A stretch of DNA of 64,000 nt, from NCBI RefSeq assembly GCF_000960995.1, contig NZ_CP009435.1, positions 2,418,001-2,482,000 on the forward strand, in the 5' to 3' direction. Positions 29,602 to 39,146 of the stretch are shown piece by piece. This DNA is from Burkholderia glumae LMG 2196 = ATCC 33617 (lineage in GTDB: Bacteria > Pseudomonadota > Gammaproteobacteria > Burkholderiales > Burkholderiaceae). How positions within the stretch are numbered: the stretch's first letter is position 1; each line of letters opens with the position of its first letter. The notes beneath the pieces were generated by a model. It was not told the origin of the DNA. It saw nothing but the letters and a program-made list of their open reading frames with translations, and did no database searches. The translations under genes and the position numbers were made by a program.

Positions 29602-29625
29602 GAAGGTTCGAAGGTTCGGAGGTTG
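29602..29625 (+). repeat. Three tandem 8-bp units at the frr ribosome-binding site
   Basis: GAAGGTTC, GAAGGTTC and GGAGGTTG run head to tail, ending 2 nt before the frr ATG. The third unit supplies the GGAGG Shine-Dalgarno sequence. The copies may have arisen by slippage. Confidence 0.75.
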
Positions 29626-29627
29626 AA

Positions 29628-30188
29628 ATGAGTGTCGCTGATGTGAAAAAGGGCGTCGAGCAGAAGATGCAGCGCTCGATCGAAGCGTTCAAGAACGATC
29701 TGGCGAAGATCCGCACGGGGCGCGCGCACACGGGCCTGCTCGATCACGTGCAGGTCGACTACTACGGCTCGATGGTGCCGATCTCGCAGGTCGCGAACCT
29801 GACGCTCGTCGATGCACGCACGATCGGTGTGCAGCCGTGGGAAAAGCCGATGGTCGCGAAGGTCGAGAAGGCCATCCGCGAGTCGGACCTGGGCTTGAAC
29901 CCGGCCACCTCCGGCGACATGATCCGCGTGCCGATGCCCGCGCTGACCGAAGAGCGCCGCCGCGAGCTGACCAAGGTGGTCAAGAGCGAAGGCGAGACGG
30001 CCAAGGTGGCCGTGCGCAACCTGCGCCGCGACGCGAACGAGCAGTTGAAGAAGCTCGTCAAGGACAAGGAAATCTCGGAAGACGACGAGCGCCGCGCCAG
30101 CGACGAAGTCCAGAAGCTGACCGACAAGCACGTCGCCGAAATCGACAAGCTGGTGCAGGCGAAGGACGCCGAGATCATGACGGTCTGA
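29628..30188 (+). CDS. frr: Ribosome recycling factor
   Basis: RRF splits post-termination ribosomes together with EF-G. It has 186 residues, starting at MSVADVKKGVEQKM (29628), the standard N-terminus. The C-terminal three-helix region ends in KHVAEIDKLVQAKDAEIMTV-type sequence, as in other proteobacteria. The GGAGG ribosome-binding site is embedded in a short 8-bp tandem repeat. The gene is 86 nt after pyrH and 55 nt before uppS. Confidence 0.98.
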   Translation: MSVADVKKGVEQKMQRSIEAFKNDLAKIRTGRAHTGLLDHVQVDYYGSMVPISQVANLTLVDARTIGVQPWEKPMVAKVEKAIRESDLGLNPATSGDMIRVPMPALTEERRRELTKVVKSEGETAKVAVRNLRRDANEQLKKLVKDKEISEDDERRASDEVQKLTDKHVAEIDKLVQAKDAEIMTV

Positions 30189-30243
30189 CGCAGCTTTGCG
30201 CGCGTCCGTTGCACTTTTTCCCGCAGTTACAGTCTCAGCGGCC

Positions 30244-31026
30244 ATGACTCATACCAGCTCTACCGTTCGCGTGCCCGACGTTGCCGCCGTGCCACGTCAC
30301 ATCGCGATCATCATGGACGGCAACGGCAGGTGGGCGACCGAGCGTCGCCTGCCGCGCGTTGCGGGGCACACGCGCGGCGTCGATGCGGTCCGGTCGGTCG
30401 TGGAAGGGTGCGCGCGCGCGGGCGTCGAATACCTGACGCTGTTCGCGTTCAGTTCCGAGAACTGGCGGCGGCCTACCGACGAGGTCTCGTTCCTGATGCG
30501 GCTGTTCATCACCGCGCTCGAGCGCGAGGTCGGCAAGCTGCACGCGAACGGCATCCGGCTGCGCGTGGTGGGCGATCTCGACCGCTTCGAGCCGCGCATC
30601 CGCGAGCTGATCCGGCGCGCGGAAACCAAGACCGCGCGCAACACGCGGCTCACGTTGACGATCGCCGCGAACTACGGCGGCCGCTGGGACATCCTGCAGG
30701 CCACCAGAAAGCTGATCGCCGAGGCGGTGCGCGAGGGGCGCGAGATCCCGGTCGACGAAGCCGCGTTCGAGCCGCATCTCGCGATGGCCTATGCGCCCGA
30801 GCCGGACCTGTTCATCCGCACCGGCGGCGAGCAGCGCGTGAGCAACTTCCTGCTCTGGCAACTCGCCTACACCGAGTTCTATTTCACGGGCAAGTTCTGG
30901 CCCGATTTCGATGCGACCGCGCTCGCCGATGCGATGGCGTCCTACACCGACCGCGAGCGCCGCTTCGGGCGGACCAGCGCGCAGCTCGAACCTCAATCGC
31001 AGGACGTCGATTCCCTTTCATGCTGA
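30244..31026 (+). CDS. uppS: Undecaprenyl diphosphate synthase
   Basis: UppS makes C55 undecaprenyl diphosphate, the carrier lipid for peptidoglycan and LPS O-antigen. It has 260 residues from ATG 30244. The catalytic Asp is D25 in IAIIMDGNGRWA; FSSENWRR and the C-terminal RTGGEQRVSNFLLWQ block bind substrate. An upstream in-frame start (30196) adds 16 atypical residues and is rejected. The last 7 nt overlap cdsA. Confidence 0.97.
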   Translation: MTHTSSTVRVPDVAAVPRHIAIIMDGNGRWATERRLPRVAGHTRGVDAVRSVVEGCARAGVEYLTLFAFSSENWRRPTDEVSFLMRLFITALEREVGKLHANGIRLRVVGDLDRFEPRIRELIRRAETKTARNTRLTLTIAANYGGRWDILQATRKLIAEAVREGREIPVDEAAFEPHLAMAYAPEPDLFIRTGGEQRVSNFLLWQLAYTEFYFTGKFWPDFDATALADAMASYTDRERRFGRTSAQLEPQSQDVDSLSC

Positions 31027-31853
31027 AGACCCGCGTCATCACGGCGGTCGTGCTGCTGGCAGTGCTGCTGCCGGTCACGCTGTTCGCGCCGCTCGCGGCG
31101 TTCGGCGCACTGATCGCGCTGGTGCTCGTGTTCGCGGCCTGGGAGTGGGCGCGGCTGCTCAAGCTCGGCGCGGCCGGCTCGGTGATCTACGCGATCGTCG
31201 CGGCGCTCGCGCTCGGCGCCAGCATGCGGCTCGGGGGCGGACCGGGCGCCGGCTTCGGGCCGTCGCGGCCGCTCGTCGAGGCCGCCGCGGTATTCTGGCT
31301 GCTGGCCGGGCCGTTCGCGCTGTGGCGCAAGCCGGCGCTGGCCGGGCGCGCCTGGCGACCGTTCCTGCTCGCGGCCGGGCTGGTGGTGTTCGCCGCCTGC
31401 TGGCACGCGGTGGTGGCCGCGCGCGCGGCCGGCATCGCGTTCGTGCTGTCGATGTTGCTGGTGGTGTGGCTCGCCGATATCGGCGCATACTTCGCGGGCA
31501 AGGCGTTCGGCCGGCACAAGCTGGCCCCGTCGATCAGCCCGGGCAAGACCTGGGAGGGCGCGCTGGGCGGCTGGCTCGCCGTGATGATGGTGGCCGGCCT
31601 CGCAATTGCCCTCGACGCGTCCGGGGCGACCCTGTATGCGGCGCTCGCCGAGCGCTTCGGCGTGGCGGGCGCGCTCGCTGCGCTGACCCTGCTGGTGGCC
31701 TACAGCGTGGTTGGCGACCTGTTCGAATCGCTGCTCAAGCGTCAGGCCGGCGTGAAGGATTCGAGCGGCCTGCTGCCGGGCCACGGCGGCGTGCTCGACC
31801 GTGTCGACGCGTTGCTGCCGGTGCTGCCGCTCGCCGTGCTGCTGCTCGGTTAA
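31020..31853 (+). CDS. cdsA: Phosphatidate cytidylyltransferase
   Basis: CdsA makes CDP-diacylglycerol, the precursor of all phospholipids, from phosphatidate and CTP. It has 277 residues and about seven or eight membrane segments. The conserved signature SLLKRQAGVKDSSGLLPGHGGVLDRVD is near the C-terminus (about 240-265; residues given in brief: K, D, D, H and D are conserved). The start overlaps the uppS end by 7 nt, so translation is coupled. dxr follows after 16 nt. Confidence 0.95.
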   Translation: MLKTRVITAVVLLAVLLPVTLFAPLAAFGALIALVLVFAAWEWARLLKLGAAGSVIYAIVAALALGASMRLGGGPGAGFGPSRPLVEAAAVFWLLAGPFALWRKPALAGRAWRPFLLAAGLVVFAACWHAVVAARAAGIAFVLSMLLVVWLADIGAYFAGKAFGRHKLAPSISPGKTWEGALGGWLAVMMVAGLAIALDASGATLYAALAERFGVAGALAALTLLVAYSVVGDLFESLLKRQAGVKDSSGLLPGHGGVLDRVDALLPVLPLAVLLLG

Positions 31854-31869
31854 ACACTAGACCCTCATT

Positions 31870-33066
31870 ATGCAAAAACGCCTGACTATCCTCGGTTCGA
31901 CGGGTTCGATCGGAGACAGCACGCTCGATGTCGTCGCGCGGCACCCGGACCGCTTTTCGGTGTATGCGCTGACCGCCCATCGCAACGGCGACAAGCTCGT
32001 CGAGCAGTGCCTGAGGTTCGCGCCCGAGGTGGCCGTGGTCGGCGATGCCGCCACCGCCGCGCAGGTCGAGGCCAAGCTGCGCGCTGCCGGCAGCCGCACC
32101 CAGGTGGCCTACGGGCCGGAGGCGCTGGTCCAGGTCGCCGGAGCGGGCGGCTGCGACACCGTGGTGGCCGCGATCGTCGGCGCGGCGGGCCTGCCGTCGA
32201 GCCTCGCCGCCGCGCGTGCGGGCAAGCGGATTCTGCTGGCCAACAAGGAATCGCTGGTGATGTCGGGTTCGATCTTCATGGACGCGGTGCGCGACCATGG
32301 CGCGAGCCTGCTGCCCGTGGACAGCGAGCACAACGCGATCTTCCAGTGCATGCCGCGCGACATCGCGGAGCACGGCGGGATCGAGAAGATCATCGTGACA
32401 GCCTCGGGCGGCCCGTTTCGTACCCGTGAGCCGGCCACGCTCGCCGACGTGACGCCGGAGCAGGCCTGCAAGCATCCGAACTGGTCGATGGGCCGCAAGA
32501 TCTCGGTCGATTCGGCCACCATGATGAACAAGGGTCTCGAGGTGATCGAGGCGCACTGGATCTTCGGGCTGCCGAGCAGCCGCATCGACGTGCTGATTCA
32601 CCCGCAGAGCGTGATCCATTCGCTCGTCTCGTACAAGGACGGCTCGGTGCTCGCGCAGCTCGGCAACCCCGACATGCGCACGCCGATCGCGCACGCGCTC
32701 GCGTTCCCCGAGCGCGTCGACGCCGGCGTCGCGCAGCTTGACCTGGCGCAGATCGCCACGCTCACGTTCGAGCAGCCCGACCTCGAGCGCTTCCCGTGCC
32801 TCGCGCTGGCGATCCAGGCGCTCGACGCGGGCGGCGTGGCGAGCACCGTGCTCAACGCCGCGAACGAGCTGGCGGTGGATGCCTTCCTCGAACGCCGGAT
32901 CGGCTTCATGGACATCGCGCGCACGGTGGACGCGGTGCTCAACAGTCTGACCAATCGCGAGGCCGCCGGCCTCGACGACGTGCTCGCGGCCGATGCCGAG
33001 GCGCGTCGCGCGGCAGCCGCGGTGATCGCTGGCCTGCCAGTTCCGCGCGCGGAGCGCGCAGCCTGA
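31870..33066 (+). CDS. dxr: 1-deoxy-D-xylulose 5-phosphate reductoisomerase
   Basis: Dxr (IspC) makes 2-C-methyl-D-erythritol 4-phosphate, the first committed step of the MEP isoprenoid pathway that feeds UppS. It has 398 residues. The NADPH-binding motif GSTGSIGDSTLDV is at 8-20. LLANKESLVMSG and the active-site loop around KHPNWSMGRKISVDSATMMNKG are intact. It is tightly packed between cdsA (16 nt) and rseP (13 nt). Confidence 0.97.
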   Translation: MQKRLTILGSTGSIGDSTLDVVARHPDRFSVYALTAHRNGDKLVEQCLRFAPEVAVVGDAATAAQVEAKLRAAGSRTQVAYGPEALVQVAGAGGCDTVVAAIVGAAGLPSSLAAARAGKRILLANKESLVMSGSIFMDAVRDHGASLLPVDSEHNAIFQCMPRDIAEHGGIEKIIVTASGGPFRTREPATLADVTPEQACKHPNWSMGRKISVDSATMMNKGLEVIEAHWIFGLPSSRIDVLIHPQSVIHSLVSYKDGSVLAQLGNPDMRTPIAHALAFPERVDAGVAQLDLAQIATLTFEQPDLERFPCLALAIQALDAGGVASTVLNAANELAVDAFLERRIGFMDIARTVDAVLNSLTNREAAGLDDVLAADAEARRAAAAVIAGLPVPRAERAA

Positions 33067-33079
33067 CCGAGAGGGGCGC

Positions 33080-34462
33080 ATGAACGTGCTGATCGAGCTG
33101 GTGGCGTTTGCAGTGGCGATCGGCGTGCTGGTCGTCGTACACGAATACGGGCATTACAGCGTCGCGCGCCTGTGCGGCGTGAAGGTGCTGCGCTTCTCGA
33201 TCGGCTTCGGCACGCCGCTGCTGCGGCGCACGAGCCGGCGCACCGGCACCGAGTGGACGCTATCCGCGTTGCCGCTCGGCGGCTACGTCAAGATGCTCGA
33301 CGAGCGCGATCCCGGCCCCGAGGGCATCGCCGCCGCCGACTTGCCGCGCGCCTTCAACCGGCAGCCGGTCTGGAAGCGGATCGCGATCGTCGCGGCCGGC
33401 CCGATCGCCAATTTCCTGCTCGCGATCGTGCTGTTCTCGGCGATCTTTGCCACCGGCGTGACCGAGCCGGCCGCGATCGTGGCCGCGCCGGCCGCCGACA
33501 CGGCTGCGGCGCGCGCCGGCTTCGACGGCGGCGAGACGATCGTGTCGGTGCGCGACGCGCGCGGCGGCGCGCCCGAACCGGTGCGCTCGTGGGCCGACCT
33601 GCGCTGGAAGCTGCTCGGCGCGAGCGTCGACCACCGGCAGGTGATCCTGGCCGCCCGCTCGGGCGGCGCGACCTATGACTTTCCGGTCGACCTGCGCCGC
33701 CTCGGGGAGCCGGCGGGCGACGACGACTACCTGGCGCAACTCGGCTTCGAACCCGGCGGCGGTTCGCTGTCGATCTCGGCCGTCACGCCGGGCAGTGCCT
33801 CGGCACGGGCCGGCCTGATGCCGGGCGACCGGATCGTCGCGCTCGACGGCAAGCCGGTGTCCGGTTCCACGCGCTTCATCGACGCCATCAAGTCGCATGC
33901 GGGCCGCCCGCTCGCGCTGCGGATTTCGCGGTCGGGCGTCGAGCGCACGCTGACCATCGTGCCGCACGCCGAGCGCGACACCACGCCGGGCGCCGGCGGC
34001 GCGCTGATCGGCCGGATCGGCGCGGCGCTGGCGATGCACACGCCGTCGGTCGAGGTGCGCTACGGCCTGCTCGAGAGCGTCGAGCTGGGCGCGCGCCGCA
34101 CCTGGGGTATTTCGGTTTATTCGCTGAAGATGGTCGGGCGCATGCTGACGGGCGAGGCGTCGCTGAAGAACCTGTCCGGCCCGGTGACGATCGCCGATTA
34201 CGCCGGCAAGAGCGCGCGGCTCGGTTTATCGGCGTTTCTGTCGTTTCTCGCGCTCGTCAGCATCAGTCTCGGCGTGCTGAACTTGCTGCCAATTCCGGTT
34301 CTGGACGGGGGGCATCTGTTATATTATCTGGTTGAAGCCGCGACCGGGAAGGCCGTGTCGGAACGCTGGCAACTGATTCTGCAAAGAGCGGGGTTGATCT
34401 GCATCGTCGCGCTATCGGCGATCGCGCTGTTCAACGACCTGTCTCGTTTAATCCATTCTTGA
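33080..34462 (+). CDS. rseP: Site-2 protease RseP
   Basis: RseP is an inner-membrane zinc metalloprotease that cleaves anti-sigma-E (RseA) during envelope stress. It has 460 residues. The zinc motif is HEYGH (H21, E22, H25) in the first membrane helix, one or two PDZ domains lie in the middle (about 115-310), and the second metal region NLLPIPVLDGG is near 400-410. Its position before bamA and skp matches its role in outer-membrane quality control. The spacing to bamA is 67 nt. Confidence 0.95.
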   Translation: MNVLIELVAFAVAIGVLVVVHEYGHYSVARLCGVKVLRFSIGFGTPLLRRTSRRTGTEWTLSALPLGGYVKMLDERDPGPEGIAAADLPRAFNRQPVWKRIAIVAAGPIANFLLAIVLFSAIFATGVTEPAAIVAAPAADTAAARAGFDGGETIVSVRDARGGAPEPVRSWADLRWKLLGASVDHRQVILAARSGGATYDFPVDLRRLGEPAGDDDYLAQLGFEPGGGSLSISAVTPGSASARAGLMPGDRIVALDGKPVSGSTRFIDAIKSHAGRPLALRISRSGVERTLTIVPHAERDTTPGAGGALIGRIGAALAMHTPSVEVRYGLLESVELGARRTWGISVYSLKMVGRMLTGEASLKNLSGPVTIADYAGKSARLGLSAFLSFLALVSISLGVLNLLPIPVLDGGHLLYYLVEAATGKAVSERWQLILQRAGLICIVALSAIALFNDLSRLIHS

Positions 34463-34529
34463 AGCGTCGGGCGGTGGCTGCGAGGGCCGCCGCCGGATCT
34501 GATGCAAGCTTAAATACTGGGGATGCACG

Positions 34530-36836
34530 TTGTTCAAACCTCATCGCTTCGTACCCAAGACTGTAGCCGCCGCGGCGCTTGCCGTGCACGGACTCGCAGC
34601 CCACGCGACGACACCGTTCGTCGTGCAGGATATCAAGATCGAGGGCTTGCAGCGTGTCGAAGCCGGTTCCGTGTTTGCCTACCTGCCGATCAAGCAGGGT
34701 GACACGTTCACGGACGACAAGGCATCCGAAGCGATCCGCGCGCTCTATGCGACGGGCTTCTTCAACGACGTGAAGATCGCGACGCAAGGCAATGTCGTGA
34801 TCGTGCAGGTGCAGGAGCGTCCGGCGATCTCGTCGATCGACTTCACCGGCATCAAGGAGTTCGACAAGGACAACCTCCTCAAGGCCCTGAAGGCGGTCGG
34901 ACTGTCGCAGGGCCGCTACTACGACAAGTCGCTGGTGGACAAGGCCGAGCAGGAGCTCAAGCGCCAGTACCTGACGCGCGGCTACTACGCCGCCGAGGTC
35001 ACCACCACCGTGACGCCGGTCGACGCGAACCGCGTGTCGATCCTGTTCTCGGTGGCCGAAGGCCCGAGCGCGAAGATCCGGCAGATCAACTTCATCGGCA
35101 ACAAGACCTTCAGTTCTAGCACGCTGCGCAACGAGATGCAGCTGTCCACGCCGAACTGGTTCTCCTGGTACACGAAGAACGACCTCTACTCGAAGGAAAA
35201 GCTCACGGGCGACCTCGAGAACGTGCGCTCGTACTACCTGAACCGCGGCTACCTCGAGTTCAACATCGATTCGACCCAGGTGTCGATCTCGCCCGACAAG
35301 AAGGACATGTACCTGACGGTCACGCTGCATGAAGGCGAGCCGTACACGATCTCGAGCGTGAAGCTGGCGGGCAACCTGCTCGATCGCGAGGCCGAGCTGC
35401 AGAAGCTCGTCAAGATCAAGGCCGGCGACCGCTTCTCGGCCGAGAAGCTGCAGCAGACCACCAAGGCGATCGTCGACAAGCTGGGCGAATACGGCTACGC
35501 GTTCGCGACCGTCAACGCCCAGCCGAACATCGACCAGTCCACGCACAAGGTCGGCCTCACGCTGATGGTCGATCCGGGCCGCCGCGTCTACGTGCGCCGC
35601 ATCAACGTGGTGGGCAACTCGCGCACGCGCGACGAGGTGGTGCGCCGCGAGATGCGCCAGCTCGAGAGCTCGTGGTTCGATTCGGGCCGCCTCGCGCTGT
35701 CGAAGGATCGCATCAACCGTCTCGGCTACTTCACCGACGTCGACGTGACGACGGTGCCGGTCGAGGGCACCAGCGACGAAGTCGACGTGAACGTGAAGGT
35801 GACCGAGAAGCCGACCGGCGCGATCACGCTCGGCGCGGGCTTCTCCTCGACCGACAAGGTGGTGCTGTCGGCCGGCATCTCGCAGGACAACGTGTTCGGT
35901 TCGGGCACCAGCCTGTCGGTGAACGTGAACACGGCGCGCAGCTACCGCACGCTGACTGTCACGCAGGTCGATCCGTACTTCACGGTGGACGGCATCAAGC
36001 GCATCACCGACGTGTTCTATCGCACCTACCAGCCGCTTTACTATTCGACGAACTCGAGCTTCCGGATCATCACGGCCGGTGGCGACCTGAAGTTCGGCAT
36101 TCCGTTCTCCGAGACCGACACGGTGTTCTTCGGCGCCGGTTTCGAGCAGAACCGCCTCGACATCGACGACAACACGCCCGCCAGCTACAAGGCCTACGTG
36201 CAGCAGTTCGGCCGCGTCTCGAACACGGTGCCGCTGACGATCGGCTGGTCGCGCGACGCGCGTGACAGCGCGCTGATCCCGAGCCGCGGCTACTTCACCC
36301 AGGCGAACGCCGAATACGGCGCGCCGGTGGACAAGATCCAGTACTACAAGATGGACGTGCAGGCGCAGTATTACTACTCGTTCGCGCGCGGCTTCATCCT
36401 GGGCCTGAACCTGCAGGGCGGGTACGGCAACGGCATCGGCAACTCGTACCCGATCTTCAAGAACTACTACGCGGGCGGTATCGGCTCGGTGCGTGGCTAC
36501 GAACCGAGTTCGCTCGGCCCGCGCGACGCCACCACCAACGACCCGATCGGCGGCTCGAAGATGGTGGTCGGCAATATCGAGCTGACCTTCCCGCTGCCGG
36601 GCACGGGCTACGACCGCACGCTGCGCGTGTTCACGTTCCTCGACGGCGGCAACGTCTGGGGCAACGTGCCGGGCGGCAACAGCACCGGCGCGAACGGCCT
36701 GCGCTACGGCTACGGCGTGGGTCTCGCCTGGATCTCGCCGATCGGCCCGCTCAAGCTGAGCCTCGGCTTCCCGCTGCAAAAGCACGAAGGCGACCAGTAC
36801 CAGAAATTCCAGTTCCAGATCGGCACGGCGTTCTGA
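34530..36836 (+). CDS. bamA: Outer membrane protein assembly factor BamA
   Basis: BamA is the essential beta-barrel that inserts other barrels into the outer membrane. The 768-residue protein has a cleavable signal peptide (about 1-26, ending AAHA), five POTRA domains (about 29-425) and a 16-strand barrel with VRGYEPSSLGPR, the lid-loop motif. It ends with the outer-membrane terminal Phe (QIGTAF). The start is TTG 34530; the ATG at 34523 is out of frame, and GGGG at 34519-34522 gives good spacing to the TTG. Confidence 0.96.
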   Translation: MFKPHRFVPKTVAAAALAVHGLAAHATTPFVVQDIKIEGLQRVEAGSVFAYLPIKQGDTFTDDKASEAIRALYATGFFNDVKIATQGNVVIVQVQERPAISSIDFTGIKEFDKDNLLKALKAVGLSQGRYYDKSLVDKAEQELKRQYLTRGYYAAEVTTTVTPVDANRVSILFSVAEGPSAKIRQINFIGNKTFSSSTLRNEMQLSTPNWFSWYTKNDLYSKEKLTGDLENVRSYYLNRGYLEFNIDSTQVSISPDKKDMYLTVTLHEGEPYTISSVKLAGNLLDREAELQKLVKIKAGDRFSAEKLQQTTKAIVDKLGEYGYAFATVNAQPNIDQSTHKVGLTLMVDPGRRVYVRRINVVGNSRTRDEVVRREMRQLESSWFDSGRLALSKDRINRLGYFTDVDVTTVPVEGTSDEVDVNVKVTEKPTGAITLGAGFSSTDKVVLSAGISQDNVFGSGTSLSVNVNTARSYRTLTVTQVDPYFTVDGIKRITDVFYRTYQPLYYSTNSSFRIITAGGDLKFGIPFSETDTVFFGAGFEQNRLDIDDNTPASYKAYVQQFGRVSNTVPLTIGWSRDARDSALIPSRGYFTQANAEYGAPVDKIQYYKMDVQAQYYYSFARGFILGLNLQGGYGNGIGNSYPIFKNYYAGGIGSVRGYEPSSLGPRDATTNDPIGGSKMVVGNIELTFPLPGTGYDRTLRVFTFLDGGNVWGNVPGGNSTGANGLRYGYGVGLAWISPIGPLKLSLGFPLQKHEGDQYQKFQFQIGTAF

Positions 36837-36873
36837 TCGGAACCGCAACACCAAACGCATCGAGAGGGTAATT

Positions 36874-37407
36874 TTGCTAACCGGTAAGTATTCGAAACGG
36901 ATGATGTGCGTGCTGGCGCTGACGGCCGCGCTCGGCGCGACGGCCGCGCAGGCGCAGGACGTGGCGCGGATCGCGGCGGTCAATTCCGACCGTATCCTCC
37001 GCGAGTCGGCGCCCGCCAAGGCGGCGCAGACCAAGCTCGAAGCCGAGTTCGCGAAGCGCGACAAGGATCTGCAGGACATGGCGGCCCGCCTGAAGACCTT
37101 GTCCGACTCGCTCGACAAGAACGGCCAGTCGATGTCGGCTGCCGATCGCGCGCAGAAGCAGCGTGATCTGTCGCAGCTCGACACCGATTTCCAGCGCAAG
37201 CAGCGCGAGTTTCGCGAAGACCTGAACCAGCGCCGCAACGAGGAGCTCGCGGCGGTGCTGGACAAGGCCAACAAGGTGATCAAGCAGATCGCCGAGCAGC
37301 AGAACTACGACCTGATCGTGCAGGAAGCGGTCTACGTCAGTCCGCGCATCGACATCACCGACAAGGTGCTGAAGGCGCTCGCGTCGCCTTCCGGTTCGCT
37401 GAACTGA
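36874..37407 (+). CDS. skp: Periplasmic chaperone Skp/OmpH
   Basis: Skp is a trimeric, jellyfish-shaped periplasmic chaperone that carries unfolded porins to BamA. It has 177 residues with a signal peptide (basic start, hydrophobic segment about 10-25, cleavage after AQA) and a Lys/Gln-rich helical body. The start is TTG 36874, preceded by GAGAGG at 36861-36866; the in-frame ATG at 36901 would leave a signal peptide with almost no basic N-region. It follows bamA by 37 nt and precedes lpxD by 14 nt. Confidence 0.92.
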   Translation: MLTGKYSKRMMCVLALTAALGATAAQAQDVARIAAVNSDRILRESAPAKAAQTKLEAEFAKRDKDLQDMAARLKTLSDSLDKNGQSMSAADRAQKQRDLSQLDTDFQRKQREFREDLNQRRNEELAAVLDKANKVIKQIAEQQNYDLIVQEAVYVSPRIDITDKVLKALASPSGSLN

Positions 37408-37421
37408 CGGGGGTCGAACGC

Positions 37422-38507
37422 ATGGCATTGACGCTCGAGGCACTCGCCAAACGTTTCGGTGGGGACATCGCCGGAGACCCGCAATGCACGGTGGGCGGCC
37501 TCGCGCCGCTCGACCAGGCGGGCCCCCAGCAGCTCGCGTTCCTCGCCAATCCGAAGTATCTGGCTCAGGTCGCCACGACGCGCGCCGGCGCGGTGCTGAT
37601 CGCGCCGCGCGATCTCGAGAAGCTCGGCGCGGCCGCCGAGGGCCGCAACTTCATCGTGACGCCCAATCCCTACGCCTATTTCGCGCGCGTCGCGCAGATG
37701 TTCATCGATCTGGCCACGCCGCAGCGGCCGGCCGGCGTGCATCCGAGCGCGCGGGTCGACGCGGCGGCCCAGGTCGCGGCGAGCGCCGTGATCGGCCCGG
37801 GCGTGACGGTCGAGGCGGGCGCCGTGATCGGCGAGCAGGTGCGGCTCGACGCCAACGTGTTCGTCGGTGCCGGCACGCGGATCGGCGACGGCTCGCACCT
37901 GTATCCGAACGTGGTCGTCTATCACGGCTGCGAACTCGGCGAGCGCGCGATCGTCCATTCGGGCGCCGTGATCGGCTCGGACGGCTTCGGCTTCGCGCCC
38001 GATTTCGTCGGCGACGGCGCGGCGCGCACCGGCAGCTGGGTCAAGATCCCGCAGGTCGGCGGCGTGAAGATCGGCCCCGACGTCGAGATCGGCGCGAATA
38101 CCACGATCGACCGCGGCGCGATGGCCGACACCGTCATCGAGGAAGGCGTGAAGATCGACAACCTCGTGCAGATCGCGCACAACTGCCGGATCGGCGCCTA
38201 CACGGTGATCGCGGGCTGCGCGGGCATCGCCGGCAGCACCACGATCGGCCGCCACTGCATGATCGGCGGCGCGGTCGGGATCGCCGGGCACCTCACGCTC
38301 GGCGACTACGTGATCATCACCGCGCAGTCGGGCGTATCGAAGTCGCTGCCCAAGGCCGGCATGTACACGAGCGCGTTTCCGGCCGTCGAACACGGCGACT
38401 GGAACCGCAGCGCGGCGCTCGTGCGCAATCTCGACAAGCTTCGCGACCGGATTCGTGCGCTCGAGACCTCGCTCGCCGCGCGCGACGCGGGCCCCGCGCA
38501 GGACTGA
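37422..38507 (+). CDS. lpxD: UDP-3-O-acylglucosamine N-acyltransferase
   Basis: LpxD adds the second hydroxyacyl chain in lipid A synthesis. It has 361 residues: an N-terminal uridine-binding domain (1-100), a left-handed beta helix of hexapeptide repeats (about 105-310) containing the catalytic-type His in LVQIAHNCRIG, and a C-terminal helix. It lies between skp and fabZ, the conserved gammaproteobacterial and betaproteobacterial order. Confidence 0.96.
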   Translation: MALTLEALAKRFGGDIAGDPQCTVGGLAPLDQAGPQQLAFLANPKYLAQVATTRAGAVLIAPRDLEKLGAAAEGRNFIVTPNPYAYFARVAQMFIDLATPQRPAGVHPSARVDAAAQVAASAVIGPGVTVEAGAVIGEQVRLDANVFVGAGTRIGDGSHLYPNVVVYHGCELGERAIVHSGAVIGSDGFGFAPDFVGDGAARTGSWVKIPQVGGVKIGPDVEIGANTTIDRGAMADTVIEEGVKIDNLVQIAHNCRIGAYTVIAGCAGIAGSTTIGRHCMIGGAVGIAGHLTLGDYVIITAQSGVSKSLPKAGMYTSAFPAVEHGDWNRSAALVRNLDKLRDRIRALETSLAARDAGPAQD

Positions 38508-38627
38508 GCGTCGCCAGGGCGCGGCGGCGCGGCCGGACCGGCCGCCGCGATCACGAGGGCCGCTCGGCGCGGCCCGTACCAGCATTTGCAGTTACCACCG
38601 CGCAGCGATTGCGTGAGACGAACCACC

Positions 38628-39095
38628 ATGAACACCGAACAAATCAACTTCGACATTCACAAGATCCTCACGCTGCTGCCGCACCGTTACCCGTTCCTGC
38701 TCGTCGATCGCGTGCTCGAACTCACGCCGCACGAAAGCATCAAAGCGCTGAAGAACGTCACGATCAACGAGCCGTTCTTCACCGGCCACTTTCCGCAGCG
38801 CCCGGTGATGCCGGGCGTGCTGATCATCGAGGCGCTGGCGCAGGCCGCCGCGTTGCTCACGTTCTCCGAGGAAGAGCCGAAGAATCCCGGCAACACGCTG
38901 TACTACTTCGTCGGTATCGACGGCGCGCGTTTCAAGCGCGTGGTCGAGCCGGGCGACCAGCTGATCCTCAACGTGAAGTTCGAGCGCTATATTCGCGGCA
39001 TCTGGAAGTTCAAGGCCACGGCCCAGGTCGAAGGCAAGGTGGCAGCCGAGGCCGAGCTGATGTGCACGGTGAAGTCGGCCGACGCCGCGCCCTGA
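38628..39095 (+). CDS. fabZ: 3-hydroxyacyl-ACP dehydratase FabZ
   Basis: FabZ dehydrates beta-hydroxyacyl-ACP in fatty acid synthesis and competes with LpxA and LpxD for hydroxyacyl-ACP. It has 155 residues from ATG 38628. The hot-dog fold active site is H54 in GHFPQRPVMPGV and E68 in IIEALAQ. An upstream extension to 38586 is rejected as atypical. It is 120 nt after lpxD and 51 nt before lpxA. Confidence 0.97.
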   Translation: MNTEQINFDIHKILTLLPHRYPFLLVDRVLELTPHESIKALKNVTINEPFFTGHFPQRPVMPGVLIIEALAQAAALLTFSEEEPKNPGNTLYYFVGIDGARFKRVVEPGDQLILNVKFERYIRGIWKFKATAQVEGKVAAEAELMCTVKSADAAP

Positions 39096-39146
39096 GCGGG
39101 GCACGGCATTTCCGACTCCGCACTGACTACTGAGAGGCAACCGCGC

